A stretch of 64,000 nt of DNA from Euclidia mi (Eukaryota; Arthropoda; Insecta; Lepidoptera; Erebidae): positions 63,197,805-63,261,804 of the forward strand of contig OX123190.2 of the NCBI GenBank assembly GCA_944739405.2, given 5' to 3'. The position numbers and the translations under genes were made by a program. Under the pieces are notes generated by a model, which did no database searches, had not been told where the DNA came from, and saw only the letters and a program-made list of their open reading frames with translations. Positions within the stretch are counted from its first letter, which is position 1. The number at the start of each line of letters is the position of its first letter. Shown in pieces: positions 11,401 to 23,700 of the stretch.

Positions 11401-13078
11401 CTGCTAGTAACAGAAAAAGCCTAGGCATGCAGCAATAGTTACCACAAGCAAAATGTGCTTTCACTTACTCCCGGTAACTTGATATTACAGAATACGCTGG
11501 TAGATCTTGTACTAGCATCACAGAATAGCTAATAGTACTAGCATCTACAGTCTACACATCCAATCAAATTGTTGTAATGTTAGAAATAAGTACTAGCCTA
11601 CCAGGCCGTGGTATTGCATGACAGTGTCGTGTATCTCGTGCATTATGTCTCGTGTTCGATACTACGGTATCGATAATACGGTTGCTATGCCGATAAGTGA
11701 TCGTGACTGCAAGCGCCGGCGCCGCGGTGGCGTCGCGACGCCCGGTGTCTCGTACACACCTACCTAAACCGAACTAAGTAAATACAAGGGACGTATAGGT
11801 CAGTTGTTAGTCACCTGCTTATGCCTACGGCGTAATATTAGCCAACTAGCATTATAAACGCGAACATTTATGGCGATGGATGGGTGTAGGGATGGATTTA
11901 TGTTCGCCTTTCCTGCAAAACTTCTGGACGGATTTTGTACAAACTTTTCAGTGGTATAAGTAACATTTCAAATATCAGAATAAACCAATGCCTGCCTCTT
12001 ATGATCCTAAAGCTCAATAATGACAGGTCGAAGACGGAAATGGCACCAGTTCTCTTAAAACAAATTTAGTAGTACCTACGAAGTTGTGTGAGGATCTGCT
12101 TGGTGCTTGCCGCCTTCTTGGTAGTTTCTGATAATGTGTTTCATAGGAACTGTTCTAATCTAAAACTCAAATCCGTTCTACTAGGACTGCAAACAACTTC
12201 ATATGTGTGTTGTGTACTTGTTTATCACATTGTAAAAAGTGGTATTTTCTAAGTTACTCAATGGAAAGCAAGAAGACTACAATACAGCTTGAATCTAAAC
12301 GAGTCTGACATTTATCTGAGTATCGCGAAATGCCTACGCTGTTATTAGTTTCAGTCATATTGTTGACCATTACACAATACAATATTAATGTCCCTTTATT
12401 GTATTGTTAGTAATTGTCGATAGCTACGTCATTATAGATTTGATGAATTGATAATTCGATCGATTGTTACCTATAATACCAAATTAAAAGCACAACGACC
12501 TGCAGTATTATTATTAATTAGCTAATTAATATGTCGAAATTGTTGCTAATGGGTGAAAAGTACAATTACCTATCTGGACATTGAAAAAAATAAGTTATGT
12601 TAGACGAAAGATGTGCCTGTCGGTTCCACAAATTATCGAGTCGTTTGTTTGGAAATTATTGGCTGTAGCTACACGACCGTAGGTATAAACGATTCATTAC
12701 AATACCAATGTGAAGCGCTACCAGCATGAGCAAAATAAATCTGCTCTGGTAGCACGGAGTCTCAAATATTCTAGACATTCTTACGTTCTATATCGTGAAT
12801 CTAAATCAAAGCTCAGCAGATGTGGATGCTTCATTCTTTGATGCATATTATCGACTTGAGTTTATATGAGTATAGAATTGAACTCCTAAGTATGTACTAA
12901 ACAGTAGTTGATTAGATTGTTTACGAAGTCTAATTAATACAGTGACGTCATATCATTACATATTTTCAAACAAATACCAGACAACTGTTTGACAACAACT
13001 ATAGATAATGACAGAATTGAATATATTTCTTTCGATAATAATGGGTTTCGATGTCATTAGTTCATTATCCTGTCATAC
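8458..13078. other. Intronic stretch without recognised elements
   Basis: Mostly unique AT-rich sequence with short TAGGTACCT runs near 9590-9680 and 10790-10815. A CpG-rich spot at 11700-11760 carries GCGCCGGCGCCGCGG (11713-11727). TGACGTCA occurs at 12943-12950. Bases 11870-12000 resemble a degraded dispersed repeat but I cannot name it. No coding exon is seen. Confidence 0.4.
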
Positions 13079-13437
13079 ATTTATGAATGTAACTTGGCGC
13101 CATGTCTGTTCGTTATCAGTTATTATCACTGATATGCGATGGCTTATCGATTTTGAATGCATTTATGGCGTAGTGTTCGCTTCCGTTACCAACTGTGCCG
13201 TGTATTGTGTGTTCAAACCCTACACGAAATAACACATTTTGCCGCAAATTATTGTTTCTAGAGTCTGGGTGTGATTTGAATACATCTATTGATTTTTTTA
13301 AAGCTCTTCGCGACACAAGATTGATGCCTATTAGTCGGGAATTGTATTTAAATATTATCCTATAATTTATGAATGTATGGCGCCAAGTCTGTCTGTTATC
13401 ACAGTTATCATCACTGATACGCGATGGCTTATCGATT
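13079..13437. repeat. Imperfect direct repeat, two copies
   Basis: Bases 13079-13152 and 13367-13437 share TTTATGAATGTA, TGGCGCCA(T/A)GTCTG, TTATCA and CGATGGCTTATCGATT in the same order. The copies start 288 bases apart and differ by small indels and substitutions. The interval between them has the look of a transposon remnant. This may be a duplicated terminal segment of an old element. Confidence 0.6.
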
Positions 13438-14272
13438 CGTGACGTCATCGTGTCAATTTCAGACGTCGATATGTAATAGTCATATATGGAATTCTGATGG
13501 ATTAGCGATTGATAGGTACAAGTCGCGAAGAGTTCTACAATCATTGTGACTAGGTAGGAAAATTTTATCTAAAATGCCAGACAACTTAATCTGCAAAATA
13601 GGTTCGATTGAAAAACTACTACTTACTTAACAAACTGTTACAACATTTTCATACTTTTTGAGGAAACGATTTAAGAACAAGGTTTGATCGGGGTCTGCTC
13701 CGAGTTTTGATCGAGTCGTTTCTCGATGGTAACAATTGCTATATATTTTCTAAATGTGCCCCACAGTCGCTTGAAAAGTTGAAAGTTATATTATCCGCAA
13801 GGGCGCTTTAGGAATGTATGGAAATTATTCCCTGTACAGAAAAATAACTGCCACTCGAGAAACAAACCCGTATAGGCAACATATGACATTATAATTATGT
13901 AGGTACTATGAGACCAACGAGAGCTCTCATTTATTACCATATTATTAACATTCCACATATTAATGAATACGCGGCAAGTGTAACATTCAAATAATGCGAA
14001 AGCGTCAGACCCCATATTTGAAATAGTTAGTTGCATACTTGTACAAGTATTTGTGCCAACCGGTGCAATGAACTGATGCGCTGAATAACTTTTGGACTTT
14101 AATTTATTATGTAGTTTGGTTGCTATGTGCTGGTGGTCCAGTGGTTGTAGAGGTCATTTTACGCCTTCGATTTTGATGGAAATCTTGATAGTTAATTTTT
14201 TTTTTCATTGTTTTTTCTGTGGTCAGTTAACTGAAGCATGAATTAATGACATATACTTGCATAAAATTGAAG

Positions 14273-14340
14273 CCTGTTGGTATTATCAAATTAACAGCAT
14301 TTTATGAGTAAAATGCTGTTAATTTGATAATACCAACAGG
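14273..14340. repeat. Perfect fold-back hairpin, 32-bp arms, 4-base loop
   Basis: CCTGTTGGTATTATC... (14273-14304) is exactly complementary to 14309-14340, separated by TGAG. It lies 18 bases from the target-site duplication of the LINE at 14375-15567. No mismatch was found in the arms. Confidence 0.95.
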
Positions 14341-14358
14341 TTAAAAAAAGGCAGGCAG

Positions 14359-15583
14359 GCAAATATAGAAGACACATCATCATCAGCCTGCCGTAGTCCA
14401 CTGCTGGATATAGGCCTCTCCAATGGCACGCCATTGAGCCCGATTTTCGGCTTTTAGGTCCAGCCGCTGCCAGCCAATTTGCATATCGTCACTCCGCCTA
14501 GCCGGAGGGCATCCTACACTACGTTTGCCAAGGCGCGGTCTCCACTCTAGAACACGACTAATCCAACGGTTATCGCTTCATTACGAATTCGATCCTTCAG
14601 AGAAACTCCGAGCATAGCGCTCTCCATAACTCGCTGAGCGACCTTAAATTGGTGGACTAGTCGCACCGTCAGTGTCCATGTCTCGGCACCGTAAGTCATA
14701 ACGGGTAGGACGCACTCGTTGAAGACTTTTGCCTTAAGGCTTTGCGGTAGGGATGACGAAAAGACTCGACGGAGTTTCCTCTATGCTGCCCAGCCGAGCT
14801 GTATTCTTCTGCAAGCCTCCCTCTCGAAGTTGTTTCTACCCAACTGCAAGGTTTGCCCAAGGTAGACGTAATCCTGAACAACTTCGAGAGAGACCCCATT
14901 TAGGATAATCGGTTCCGGAGAGACATGTTCATTGAACATTATCTTGGTTTTATCCAAGTTAATCCGGAGACCTCGCATCGAGCAGAAGAATCAGCCAGGC
15001 TGCTCAGCATATACTGCAAGTCTTGCACGGTTTCAGCAACGATAACGATATCGCCTGCAAATCTTATGTGTGAGAGGCACTACACTTGGACGTATCGCCA
15101 ATCGATTTGGCACCGTTGCAAAGACTCCAGAACAGACCAGGTTTCAATGGAGTCAAAGGCCTTCTCATAGTCCACAAACGCTAAGCACATGGGCTGATTA
15201 TACTCCTCTGTCTTGTGTATAATCTGTCGCACTCACCGCACTCCTTGAAAACCGGCCTGTTCGGGCGGCTGAAACTCGTCGAGTCTACGCGCGAGACTGT
15301 TCGTGATGACCCTGGAATACAGCTTATAAACGTGGCACAAGAGCGAGATAGGTCGATAGTTCTTCAAAAGAGTTTTGTCTCCCTTTTTGAAGAAAAATCG
15401 ACAATGCTCTGGCTCCACGCCCTTGGAGTTCTCCCCAAGAACAGGACAGAATTAAATATGCGTTGGAGCTGCACCTATATAGGTTTTCCATCTGCCTTTA
15501 GCAGCTCCGTCGTAATTCCATCTTCCCCGGGGGCTTTTCCATTTTTAAGTTGCCTCGCATCGCCATCGCAAATATAGAAGACA
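14359..15583 (-). mobile_element. 5'-truncated non-LTR retrotransposon with 16-bp target-site duplication
   Basis: GCAAATATAGAAGACA flanks the element at 14359-14374 and 15568-15583. The body (14375-15567) reads on the minus strand and ends in a CATCATCATCAGCCTG tail on the + strand, i.e. GATGATGATG at the element's 3' end. It encodes the middle and C-terminal parts of a reverse transcriptase (next entry). The matching duplications and 5' truncation are what LINE-type target-primed insertion leaves. Confidence 0.92.
14377..15566 (-). pseudogene. Broken reverse transcriptase of the LINE at 14375-15567
   Basis: Reading the minus strand from 15566, recognisable pieces occur in order: NGKAPGEDGI, LKNYRPISLL, EQAGF, the motif-A block FVDYEKAFDS, the motif-C block, GLRINLDKTK, YVYLGQTL and the terminal GWQRLDLKAENRAQWRAIGE followed by AYIQQWTTAG and a stop. 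These lie in different frames, so several frameshifts and stops exist (for example near 15233 and near 14980). The catalytic motif, normally (Y/F)ADD, reads FAGD at about 15050-15061: GGC at 15053-15055 replaces an aspartate codon. The copy is dead. The family is one of the common lepidopteran RT-only or endonuclease-RT LINEs. I do not assign the clade. Confidence 0.9.
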
Positions 15584-16891
15584 AACGATACTCAAATTAG
15601 AAATGTTCTGGTCTTCTGGTTAATCTCCGTAACGGCTAAACCGATTTTGAAGCGGCTTTCGTTGATGTAGAAAATGCATGGTAATTATAATATTATTAAC
15701 AAGCAAGCAAAGCCGCAGCATGATGAAATAAAAACATCACTACTATCTGATTATCCAGCAACACCGCATACCGATCAATTCTCCGCTCTGATTATTCAAC
15801 CAGGATAGATGTCAGCACTTGATTGCCTAACCAGCGAGCAGGGCTGCAGTAATGCCGTGACGTAACTCAATTACCCGCCCATTGTTCCAACACTTTACGT
15901 TACGGTGAAAGCCGCTCGTCTCGCGCGTAAAAATGCAGCCACAATCAGAACGTAAAAATTGCTAGTTTGATTTAAGTAGTGTTGTGTGAAACAACTAAGT
16001 TTGCTTCACGTTGAACGATGTTAGATAAGGTACTTACTTCCCTATTGCAGTGACCGCTGGCCTATGAAGACAGAATTCTCTTTAACAGTTTTCAAAAATG
16101 AACTCTTAAAAAGCTTTTTACAAAACATTAAGTTAAACTATAGTCTCAGGAAGATAGAAGTCATACGCATAACAAATCTCTGTACCGTCGAACTATAGGC
16201 ACAGACAGATAGAAATCACTAGGGATTAGGGAAGATTCACTCGCCTATGAAATAAAAAAATAAAATATTATTCACCAGACATGCTTGAGCATTTTATTGA
16301 TTTAGGATTAAAAGGAGTAGTACCTGAAAGAAGGATTTAATTAAACTATAGTAAATTGGAAGCCCTAGCTTGGACACAACACTGACCTATTATTCCAATG
16401 CAAATCACACTGGTACCGGTCATCGCGATTCCAATTTTGAAATAACTGTCTGTGGTTACATTCACCCCGCTAACGAAGCACTTTACATGCCGATAAGTGC
16501 TCAGTGGACATTACGCGTACCTATATCACTTAAAATGTCATTCGTAGAAAGCTGATGTCCCGTTTCTAATAATTAAGGGCAGGAGACACTACAGAACATA
16601 GCACGGCGACTCATTAGTAATTCACGGGTGGATTCCCATGACGTCACTGACGCGATGGCGCCCGACTCCTGGCGCGCCGTGCCGCCACATGTTCGCTTTT
16701 TATAAATTTGAATTTGGAATGGCAACTTGAAGTGGGACCGCTTTTGGTTTTTAGAGAGCTGAGATTTTAGTTTTTAATCTTTATTTTTAAATTGCTACAA
16801 GTGAGACGTTGAGTAGGCATGCAACCAACTGCGTAGCTCTGTAAAAAACAGAAAGAACAGAAATTGAATCGTGTAGACTAGAATGTGAGTC
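15584..16891. other. Intronic stretch without recognised genes
   Basis: Bases 15600-15700 resemble the degenerate middle of a dispersed repeat (CCGTAACGGCTAAACCGATT). A CRE-like palindrome TGACGTCA lies at 16639-16646, beside a GC-rich spot with GGCGCC at 16657. Nothing else was recognised. Confidence 0.4.
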
Positions 16892-17141
16892 TAATATTTA
16901 TACATAGGTAAGTACATACATAGACTCACGCCTCTTTCCCGGAGCGGTAGGCAGAGACAACGGAACGCCATTTGCAACGATTCTGACATAATTATCTCTC
17001 TTGCTTCATTCACTTCCATCAGATTCCTCTTCTGTTCAGGGTACTTCTAATCTGTCCTGTTTTTCGGATGTCTCCAATCTCGTCAGAGAACGTCCGCCTA
17101 GGTCTTCCCCTGCGTCCTGTCCCATCACATTAATATTTATA
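16892..17141 (-). mobile_element. 3' fragment of the same LINE family as 55144-56463, with 11-bp TSD
   Basis: TAATATTTATA occurs at 16892-16902 and 17131-17141. Between them the sequence follows 55143-55375 closely: GACTCACGCCTCTTTCCCGG, then CGCCATTTGCAACGATTCTG, GATGTCTCCAATCTCGTC and GTCCGCCTAGGTCTTCCCC. It represents only the last ~230 bases of the element, reading on the minus strand, and codes for the RGRPRRTF-type C-terminus in part. Confidence 0.9.
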
Positions 17142-17254
17142 ATAAGAAATTTCAGAAAGTTTATATTTTTTAAACTAACAAGCTCTGATTGTAATTCACC
17201 CTTTATAATATCTGGCGTTCGTAACTTCTTAGATGTGATGCATTTGAATTATTT

Positions 17255-17313
17255 TTAATATTTTCTTTCTTTTTTTACAGGTAAGTGCCAACACCCAACA
17301 CCCTAATTATACG
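17255..17313 (+). other. Candidate recursive splice site (ratchet point 1)
   Basis: A long pyrimidine tract TTTTCTTTCTTTTTTTACAG ends at 17280 and is followed directly by GTAAGTGCC at 17281. The 3' splice site and a near-perfect 5' splice site share one junction, so splicing there leaves no exon sequence and regenerates a donor. TTTTAATA just upstream can serve as branch region. Another donor-like GTGAGA follows at 17314, so 17281-17313 could act as the short exon used for exon definition in recursive splicing. Same strand as exon 1, 8,825 bases into the intron. Confidence 0.6.
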
Positions 17314-17327
17314 GTGAGATGACGTCA

Positions 17328-19735
17328 TGATCCCCAAAAAATCCAGTCGCATGTCGAAGTATAATTAACTAGTTATTGCTCATAGCAGACGGAGGGTAGT
17401 TGCGTCCGTTTAACGGTTGTCTGGCGCCAAAATACTAGACACGGGCACCAATCACTTGATAACCACCCCCTTAGCCAGTTTTCAACTTTATTTGCCTATT
17501 GTAAGGTATATTTTTACGTGGCAACATTGTAGAAGGGTCTATGGAGCCCTCGGGATGTCATAACTAAAGCTTTTTATTGCTACCATTATGTAACATTCGT
17601 CAATAGGGCTACAGACGACGACAGCTGTGGTATAGTGCACCTGCCAGTGCGTATGCGCATTGAAATTTGTATGTTTTTATTATGTTATTTACAATCAGAT
17701 AACATCGGCTTGTCTTCATAGCCTTAAAGATAATGTAGCAGTGATAATTTTATTCGTTGATATAAATTCGCATTGCAATTGGTGTGCGCCTTTCTATTAC
17801 ATAAACATATCTCGCTTTCACGTTATAAATAAGTAATGAGTCTGATATAATAAATAAACCCGACATTTAACCGGCTTTGTAGAATGCTAGTCATTATGAA
17901 AATGTGTCAGTAAAGCCGTGGTCCGTGCCCGTGGCCATAGTCCGTCCCATTTGTTCTAAACAGCAATCCAAGTAAGCTTAAAAAAATACTGTTACGGTCT
18001 AAATCGAAATTTAAACATAGAACGCTCAGTAAAAAACTGAAATTCTAATCCAGACATGGTCTGTTATCTGCGCTCGATGGCCATCTCGGCGTGGGTCCAT
18101 GAATGAACGAATCTTTAGTAAAAACTCGACGCGTAACTAAACACAACAATCCACAACAAATCGGTCGCCATTTGCAACGGTAGTTAATTAAACAATCGGT
18201 TTGTAAAGCATCGGTAATCGATTAGAACGGAGAGAGTTGTGACGTAAAAGCGAATTCCATATTTAAATTGTAATAAATGCATGCCGTTGCCATTCTTGCA
18301 ACCGTAAGAACGATGAATTGATATAAAGCATTATTCAATATTGTTAGAAGTTTAAGTAGGTACTTCATCAAAGACGATTTCTGACAATTAAACACTAGTA
18401 AGGAAGCAAACCAATTGCACTAACACACTGCTGAAATTGCACGGCCGAAGTCATCTCAGTCGTGTTTACGACACGATCACAAGAAAGGAAGGATCAATTT
18501 GAGCATAGAATTTTTCGTAAAAATTCTACTCCCGGCAGTTGTAATCTTGTTTCACTGAGACACATTCAATCAAAGGACATAAAGAATACCCAAACTCGAA
18601 ACAACAAGCTGTATAACACAGTGTTGTCCCGTATGAGGTCCAAATCCATAAGACTGGATGAATTTCTTTGTGGAATTAGTTCCTAAAAACTGCGGGAACT
18701 TCTAAATCCTGGTATTAGGTATTCTAATTTGAAGAACAGGAAGAAACAGCCTAATAATACTTTTCTAAAAATACTATACCTATCTAATCTATGTGGTTTT
18801 AAATATACTAACTGCCTCGTGAGTGACTTAAGAAAATAAACAATGTGTTTGTCCTTGCCAAAACATGTATAATTGCTACTGCGAATAGACTAAAATAAAT
18901 CATACTAATGCGTTAATTTTCTCTCTTTGTAAACAACTTGTATTATTTCAGACGTTTAATATGTGTCTAATTTATTAGTTATTACTGATCACCTCAAGTA
19001 ATTATAATATAGAGAAGAGATATGATTCAGGAACTGCGCGAAACTTTCATAAAATTGATCGAAGCAAAATAGACACAGAAATTGGGTATGATATTTATAT
19101 AGGTATGTGGAATATCTTGCTATGATTTTCAGATAAGGACAATAACATCAATTTTTATACACATAGATCCTCTTTTACATGTTTTTGGTCATAATCTCAC
19201 TGTAGATTGCTCATCCCTAAGTAATGATCACTAATGATCTTATGATTGTGAGTAAGTCAGTTCGATAAACTTTTTTGAATAAAAGACGTGCGTGGGTGCA
19301 GAGTTGTATAATAAAGACAAGTTTGGCATTAGAGCGAAATTGCCTTTGTACTTAAACTGGACTAAATTATAAACTTAATATTTCCACAGACGCCTACATT
19401 ATCACTTTGTCCAGTTCATACAGATAAATCGAGTTTGCTTAGCGTAGAAACACAAGCTTAATTCCGTTTATTAGATCTCTAATACATATTTAAACAATGG
19501 CGCCTAGCTATATGCGCATGTACATTAGATGCGTGTGTTTGACTGCGCATGCGTCATCCAACCGCTAACAAAGAATTTTTTCTCGAAATTTAATGGGGCC
19601 AAACGTGTTCCAAGAAACTGTGCATCACAGTACTCGAAAGATTGCTTTTTTGTTCATGAAAGCATATCTACGCCAAGAAAATGTTGTGATGTTTGCTTTT
19701 GGACGAAATAGCGAAGAAATTTGAACGAGTATAAA
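17328..19735. other. Intronic stretch without recognised genes
   Basis: Starts immediately after a TGACGTCA at 17320-17327. It has GGCGCC at 17423 and 19499. The ORF at 18462-18686 has no recognisable domain. No exon or complete repeat is seen. Confidence 0.4.
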
Positions 19736-20045
19736 TTGTAGTGTCCGACCGAAACCAGTTCGGCCGAAACCGATACCCAATTCCGTCTTTGCCATTTCGG
19801 CCAAAGCCTAAAAGTATGTATCAAAATATGGGCCGAAGACTTGCACTGACATATAAAAAAAAATGTAACAGCAAATCGAGCCTTGTTGCACAAAAATTCG
19901 GTGTACCGAAAGTTTCTGATTGCACCGTCAAACTACCTGAAAATAGTTTTAGTTTCGGCAAAGTGATCACCGAAACAGAAACTAAGCCAAAACCCATCCT
20001 TTGCCAAAACTTGTCCGGAACCGATGGGTCGGTCGCACACTTGTA
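19736..20045. mobile_element. MITE-like element with 12-bp TIRs and 5-bp TSD
   Basis: TTGTA at 19736-19740 and 20041-20045 flanks a 300-bp body. Its ends are GTGTCCGACCGA and, inverted, GTGTGCGACCGA (one mismatch). The interior is rich in CGGCCGAAACC-like words in both orientations. A 101-codon open frame covering the element has no domain and is best seen as a by-product. The superfamily is undetermined. Confidence 0.75.
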
Positions 20046-20477
20046 ATTCCATAGCTACACGCATGTAACAACAGCCGTCACACAAGTGTAAGCAACTTTT
20101 GTTCACAAACATAATATATCAGCATCGTGACCAGTAGCGGCAAATTAAAACAGGTAAACTGATACGATACAACAGGGCTAGTAGTGCATAACGAGCGACA
20201 GTTGCAGTTAACTTCCGCTACTTGGCGGAAGTGTGGCGCCAGCGGCGCCTGCGCCGACAATCTGCGGTTTTCAGCCATTCACACTACAACCGCGATGCGG
20301 GCCGGACGTCACGCCTCGTCGCCCACACTATTAATTAACTCCTTTCCAGAAAAATAATTTACATGCCTCTGTAATTAAACTCAAATTTACTTTTATTACC
20401 ATACAATAAAGTAAATGTTTGTTTTTATCACGGTTCTTTGTCTTCCGGATTTTGAAATATTAAGTCGAGAGTTAAGT

Positions 20478-20711
20478 TGTCCGTGTCGTGACGGATTAAG
20501 AATACTGATTGTTACCACCCCATATCATCCCATGGGTGTCCTAAGAGCCGACAGAGGGAGCACATTATGCAGAGAACAGCACTGTAAGAGAAGGAAAACT
20601 TGATACAAACCCTATACCAACCCGTTTGGCCAGCGTGGTATAGTAGGCCAATTCCTCCTTTCAAAGGAGAGGCCTAGTCCAGCAGTGGACTGTTAAAGCC
20701 TGATCATGATG
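20478..20711 (+). mobile_element. SINE-like element, copy 2
   Basis: Starts TTGTCCGTGTCGTGACGGAT and contains TATCATCCCATGGGTGTCC, CCAATTCCTCCTTTCAAAGG and GTCCAGCAGTGGACTG. It ends GCCTGATCATGATG, matching copy 1 along its length. A possible short duplication AAGTCGA at 20462-20468 and 20712-20718 does not abut the left end cleanly, so the left boundary is uncertain. Confidence 0.85.
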
Positions 20712-20718
20712 AAGTCGA

Positions 20719-23700
20719 TGAGAGTATTTTAATATTCTACGGTAGGACATTCGCCGCATAGAAATAAATTGTCATTCGGCTATCGATGTATGGTAACATT
20801 AACATAATATCGACGGCCGTCAGGGCCGTGCAAATAGAGCATTAATCCAACATGTCACGGTGTTGTTGCAATGCACTTGCTAAGCAGGCCATATGTATGC
20901 GAGCGGCGGCTTTGCCACTCGCCGACGAAGGTGACTGTATAACACACTTCGACGCCAAAGCCTCAGCTATAAAACTATTTACTCGTAAACACAAGTCTAT
21001 TAAAAGAAGAAGTACTGCATGACGCACTATTCAGACATTCGTTCCGAGGTTGAACACAGCTCATTGCTTTCTCTGACGTCAAAATTACATCGCAACTGCA
21101 ACTTTATGTACTTGTAAATTCCTAGTTTGAAATCAAATAATAAAGCTTACCTATTTATAAGTTTGCAACATCTAAATGCGGTGATTCGTAGTTACCTGTA
21201 CTGTAGACATGATGTTCATATACAAGCGCGCATCATGTTTTGAATAAGGTCGTCTGTATAATGTATTACTGGTAATAAATACGTCGTGTATCTCTACCCA
21301 GTAAGGCTTACCACACACGGACGTCTAGACAATGACGTTGTCGACATTTGAGATTCGGTTTTAAAATGGATAGACGCACTGTAAATAAAATGATGTTATC
21401 TATTAAGTGATATCTGTGTTTAGGAGATGAGTCAGCTCTACTCGTGTATAATTCGACAACTATTTACGCAGCTGTATTTGGTAAGAATGTGAGGAAATCA
21501 TAACATTTAGTCACCTTGGGTTAGTTAAAGAGAAAATTATGTACTTTATTCGTGTTCGTTACATCATACCTTGTAAGGCTAAACTACAAATTCGATCGAA
21601 ACATGTATGTAAGGAAGGTGAGCTGCACGTACTTCCATATTAATATAGACCACGTTACGGAGTCTGGAATATAAAGCGATATTCCAGTCACGCTGTAGTA
21701 GCTGTGACTGTGACCAAAAAATTTGTGACCTAGCAGAACCAGACTACCGTCGCTTTTTTTGCTCTTCACTTTTGTCCTATCATTGTCTTCTGAAGCTCTT
21801 TTCAATTCCATCGTTGCATCAACTAATACCCATTTAAATCATTGAAAAGGATGACGTAGCACCAATCATATATTTTAGTCTCAAATACAGATCAATCATA
21901 GAATATATCCAGTACCGTTGTACGTTAGTTAAACTTGATCGATGCGTCGTCAGGTGCTCGGATGCAAAGTAGTTAGCAACTTAGCAAGTCAGCGAGCGAC
22001 GCGGCCTTTTCCTTGACGGGTGATTTATTGCGTCAGTGCTTGGTGGTCTCTCATTATTGAATATCAATTAGGTATTAAAAATAAACCTGGTCGGACGAGC
22101 GATTAGAAACCAGTGCATAGTTGCTTTGCTAGCAGTTCTGTGTGCCGTAATCCGGGCACTTATGTTGTCTGTGCTGAATAAATCGTAATTGTTGTTTTGA
22201 AATCATGGCGAATGCTGTTCTGGAAAGCCTGTTTGTCATAACATAATTGAGAACGTTTCGCATACTAATAGTAGTTGAAGAAATAAAGGAAGTAATAAAT
22301 ACAAATTTAAATAGGGATAGCTCGAAACACAAGTGACGAAGCATTTAAGACTGGAATGCATACGTCGTTACCAATTAAACTTTGCAATACAGATTTTTTA
22401 TCTGTGCACTGTTCTGTAACAAGTTTCAAACAAAAAATCGCAGTAAGTGGCCGACTTTGACTTACAAATCGATCGATCTGAACTATTGACGCAAACAAAA
22501 TTGTCTTGACAGCCTGTTATAATTCCAACAAGTCATTGACGTAGCACTGGTGGGCTATTTTAAAATACTTATGAACTAAGAATGGTGTATCATTGAACAA
22601 AAATTATCTGCTATCGTATTAATCATAACTGTTGACGTGGGAGGTCTAATCTGCGGCAGCTTTCTTGAATCTCTCATTCTCTCCATCGCAACATCGTTAA
22701 AGAGAACCGCGAACAGTTTAATGTAGTTTCATCAGCTTTTCCCTCGTACTTTCAAGCTGCTCGTACGTTTCGCACGGAAGTATCACATTCTTCGGAATAC
22801 TCTCGTATAAATATTTATTGCCCTGTGGGTGGTCGTCATTATTCAATGAAACTGAAGGTACATTACATTTACAACTGGAGCGAATGCCGCGAAATACGTG
22901 TTTGTATGCGCTCTGTATTTGTTATGTGGAATAGGAGTCGTAGTGGTTTCAACTTTCGAGTTTTTAGGGCATGTTTGCCGAGCTTTGCTCTAAATTCTTT
23001 AACAGCGTGATGATATCTGAACTACGCCACAGTTCATTTACTGCATTTTTTTTTTTTTGCTATTGATCTAAATTCGCGTATTCTACTATTGGCATACTAA
23101 CTTATTACTTGCAATACTTAGTTATTAAAGGTCTGCCATAATGGCCCAGCACTTGCATTTATAATCTCTAGCTTTTATTTGGTTTCCAAAAATGCATAAG
23201 TATATTAATTACGAATAGTCTTTTGAACTATATTTTTAGTGCCGCGAGCTGGCTCATCTGAAATAGTAAAAGCATATCTTCTTTGGCGGCACATGTTCAC
23301 AATAATTTTCTCTAGAGTGACTAAATTCTTTAAGTAATGTCAGTGTTCTTGGTATAATAGAGTGATAATTGCTAGCGTTTCGAGTCCACATAATAGTCGC
23401 GTTTACAAGACAGGTCCTTATTTAAATTGATATCAGCAGTGTAATATATTCATTAGAAGATAATTGTACGTCTAACAGTAGTAACGCTCCAAGATACCAC
23501 AGTACCACAGTACTACACAAACTAATTTACATTCAAAGTACTGTTTATTTTTAAAACATTCAACAAAGAATTCTTTAATTCACATATTTACGATATTTTT
23601 CCATAAATATTTGAAAAAACCTTGAAAGCCTTTATGTGTGGGTAGTAATAAAATTCTTGTACATAGAATTAACACGTCTACGAACTGTTCGCTCCACACC

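Noticed and set aside
13116..13544. A 142-codon minus-strand ORF
   Set aside because: It spans both copies of the direct repeat, and its internal repetition reflects the DNA repeat. No domain recognised.
15215..15577. A 120-codon + strand ORF
   Set aside because: Antisense of the LINE RT remnant at 14377-15566.
16900..16915. AG|GTAAGT at about 16908 as another ratchet point
   Set aside because: No pyrimidine tract (TTTATACATAG), and it lies in the tail of a LINE fragment.
19741..20046. A 101-codon ORF
   Set aside because: It matches the TIR element from end to end, and no protein family is seen.
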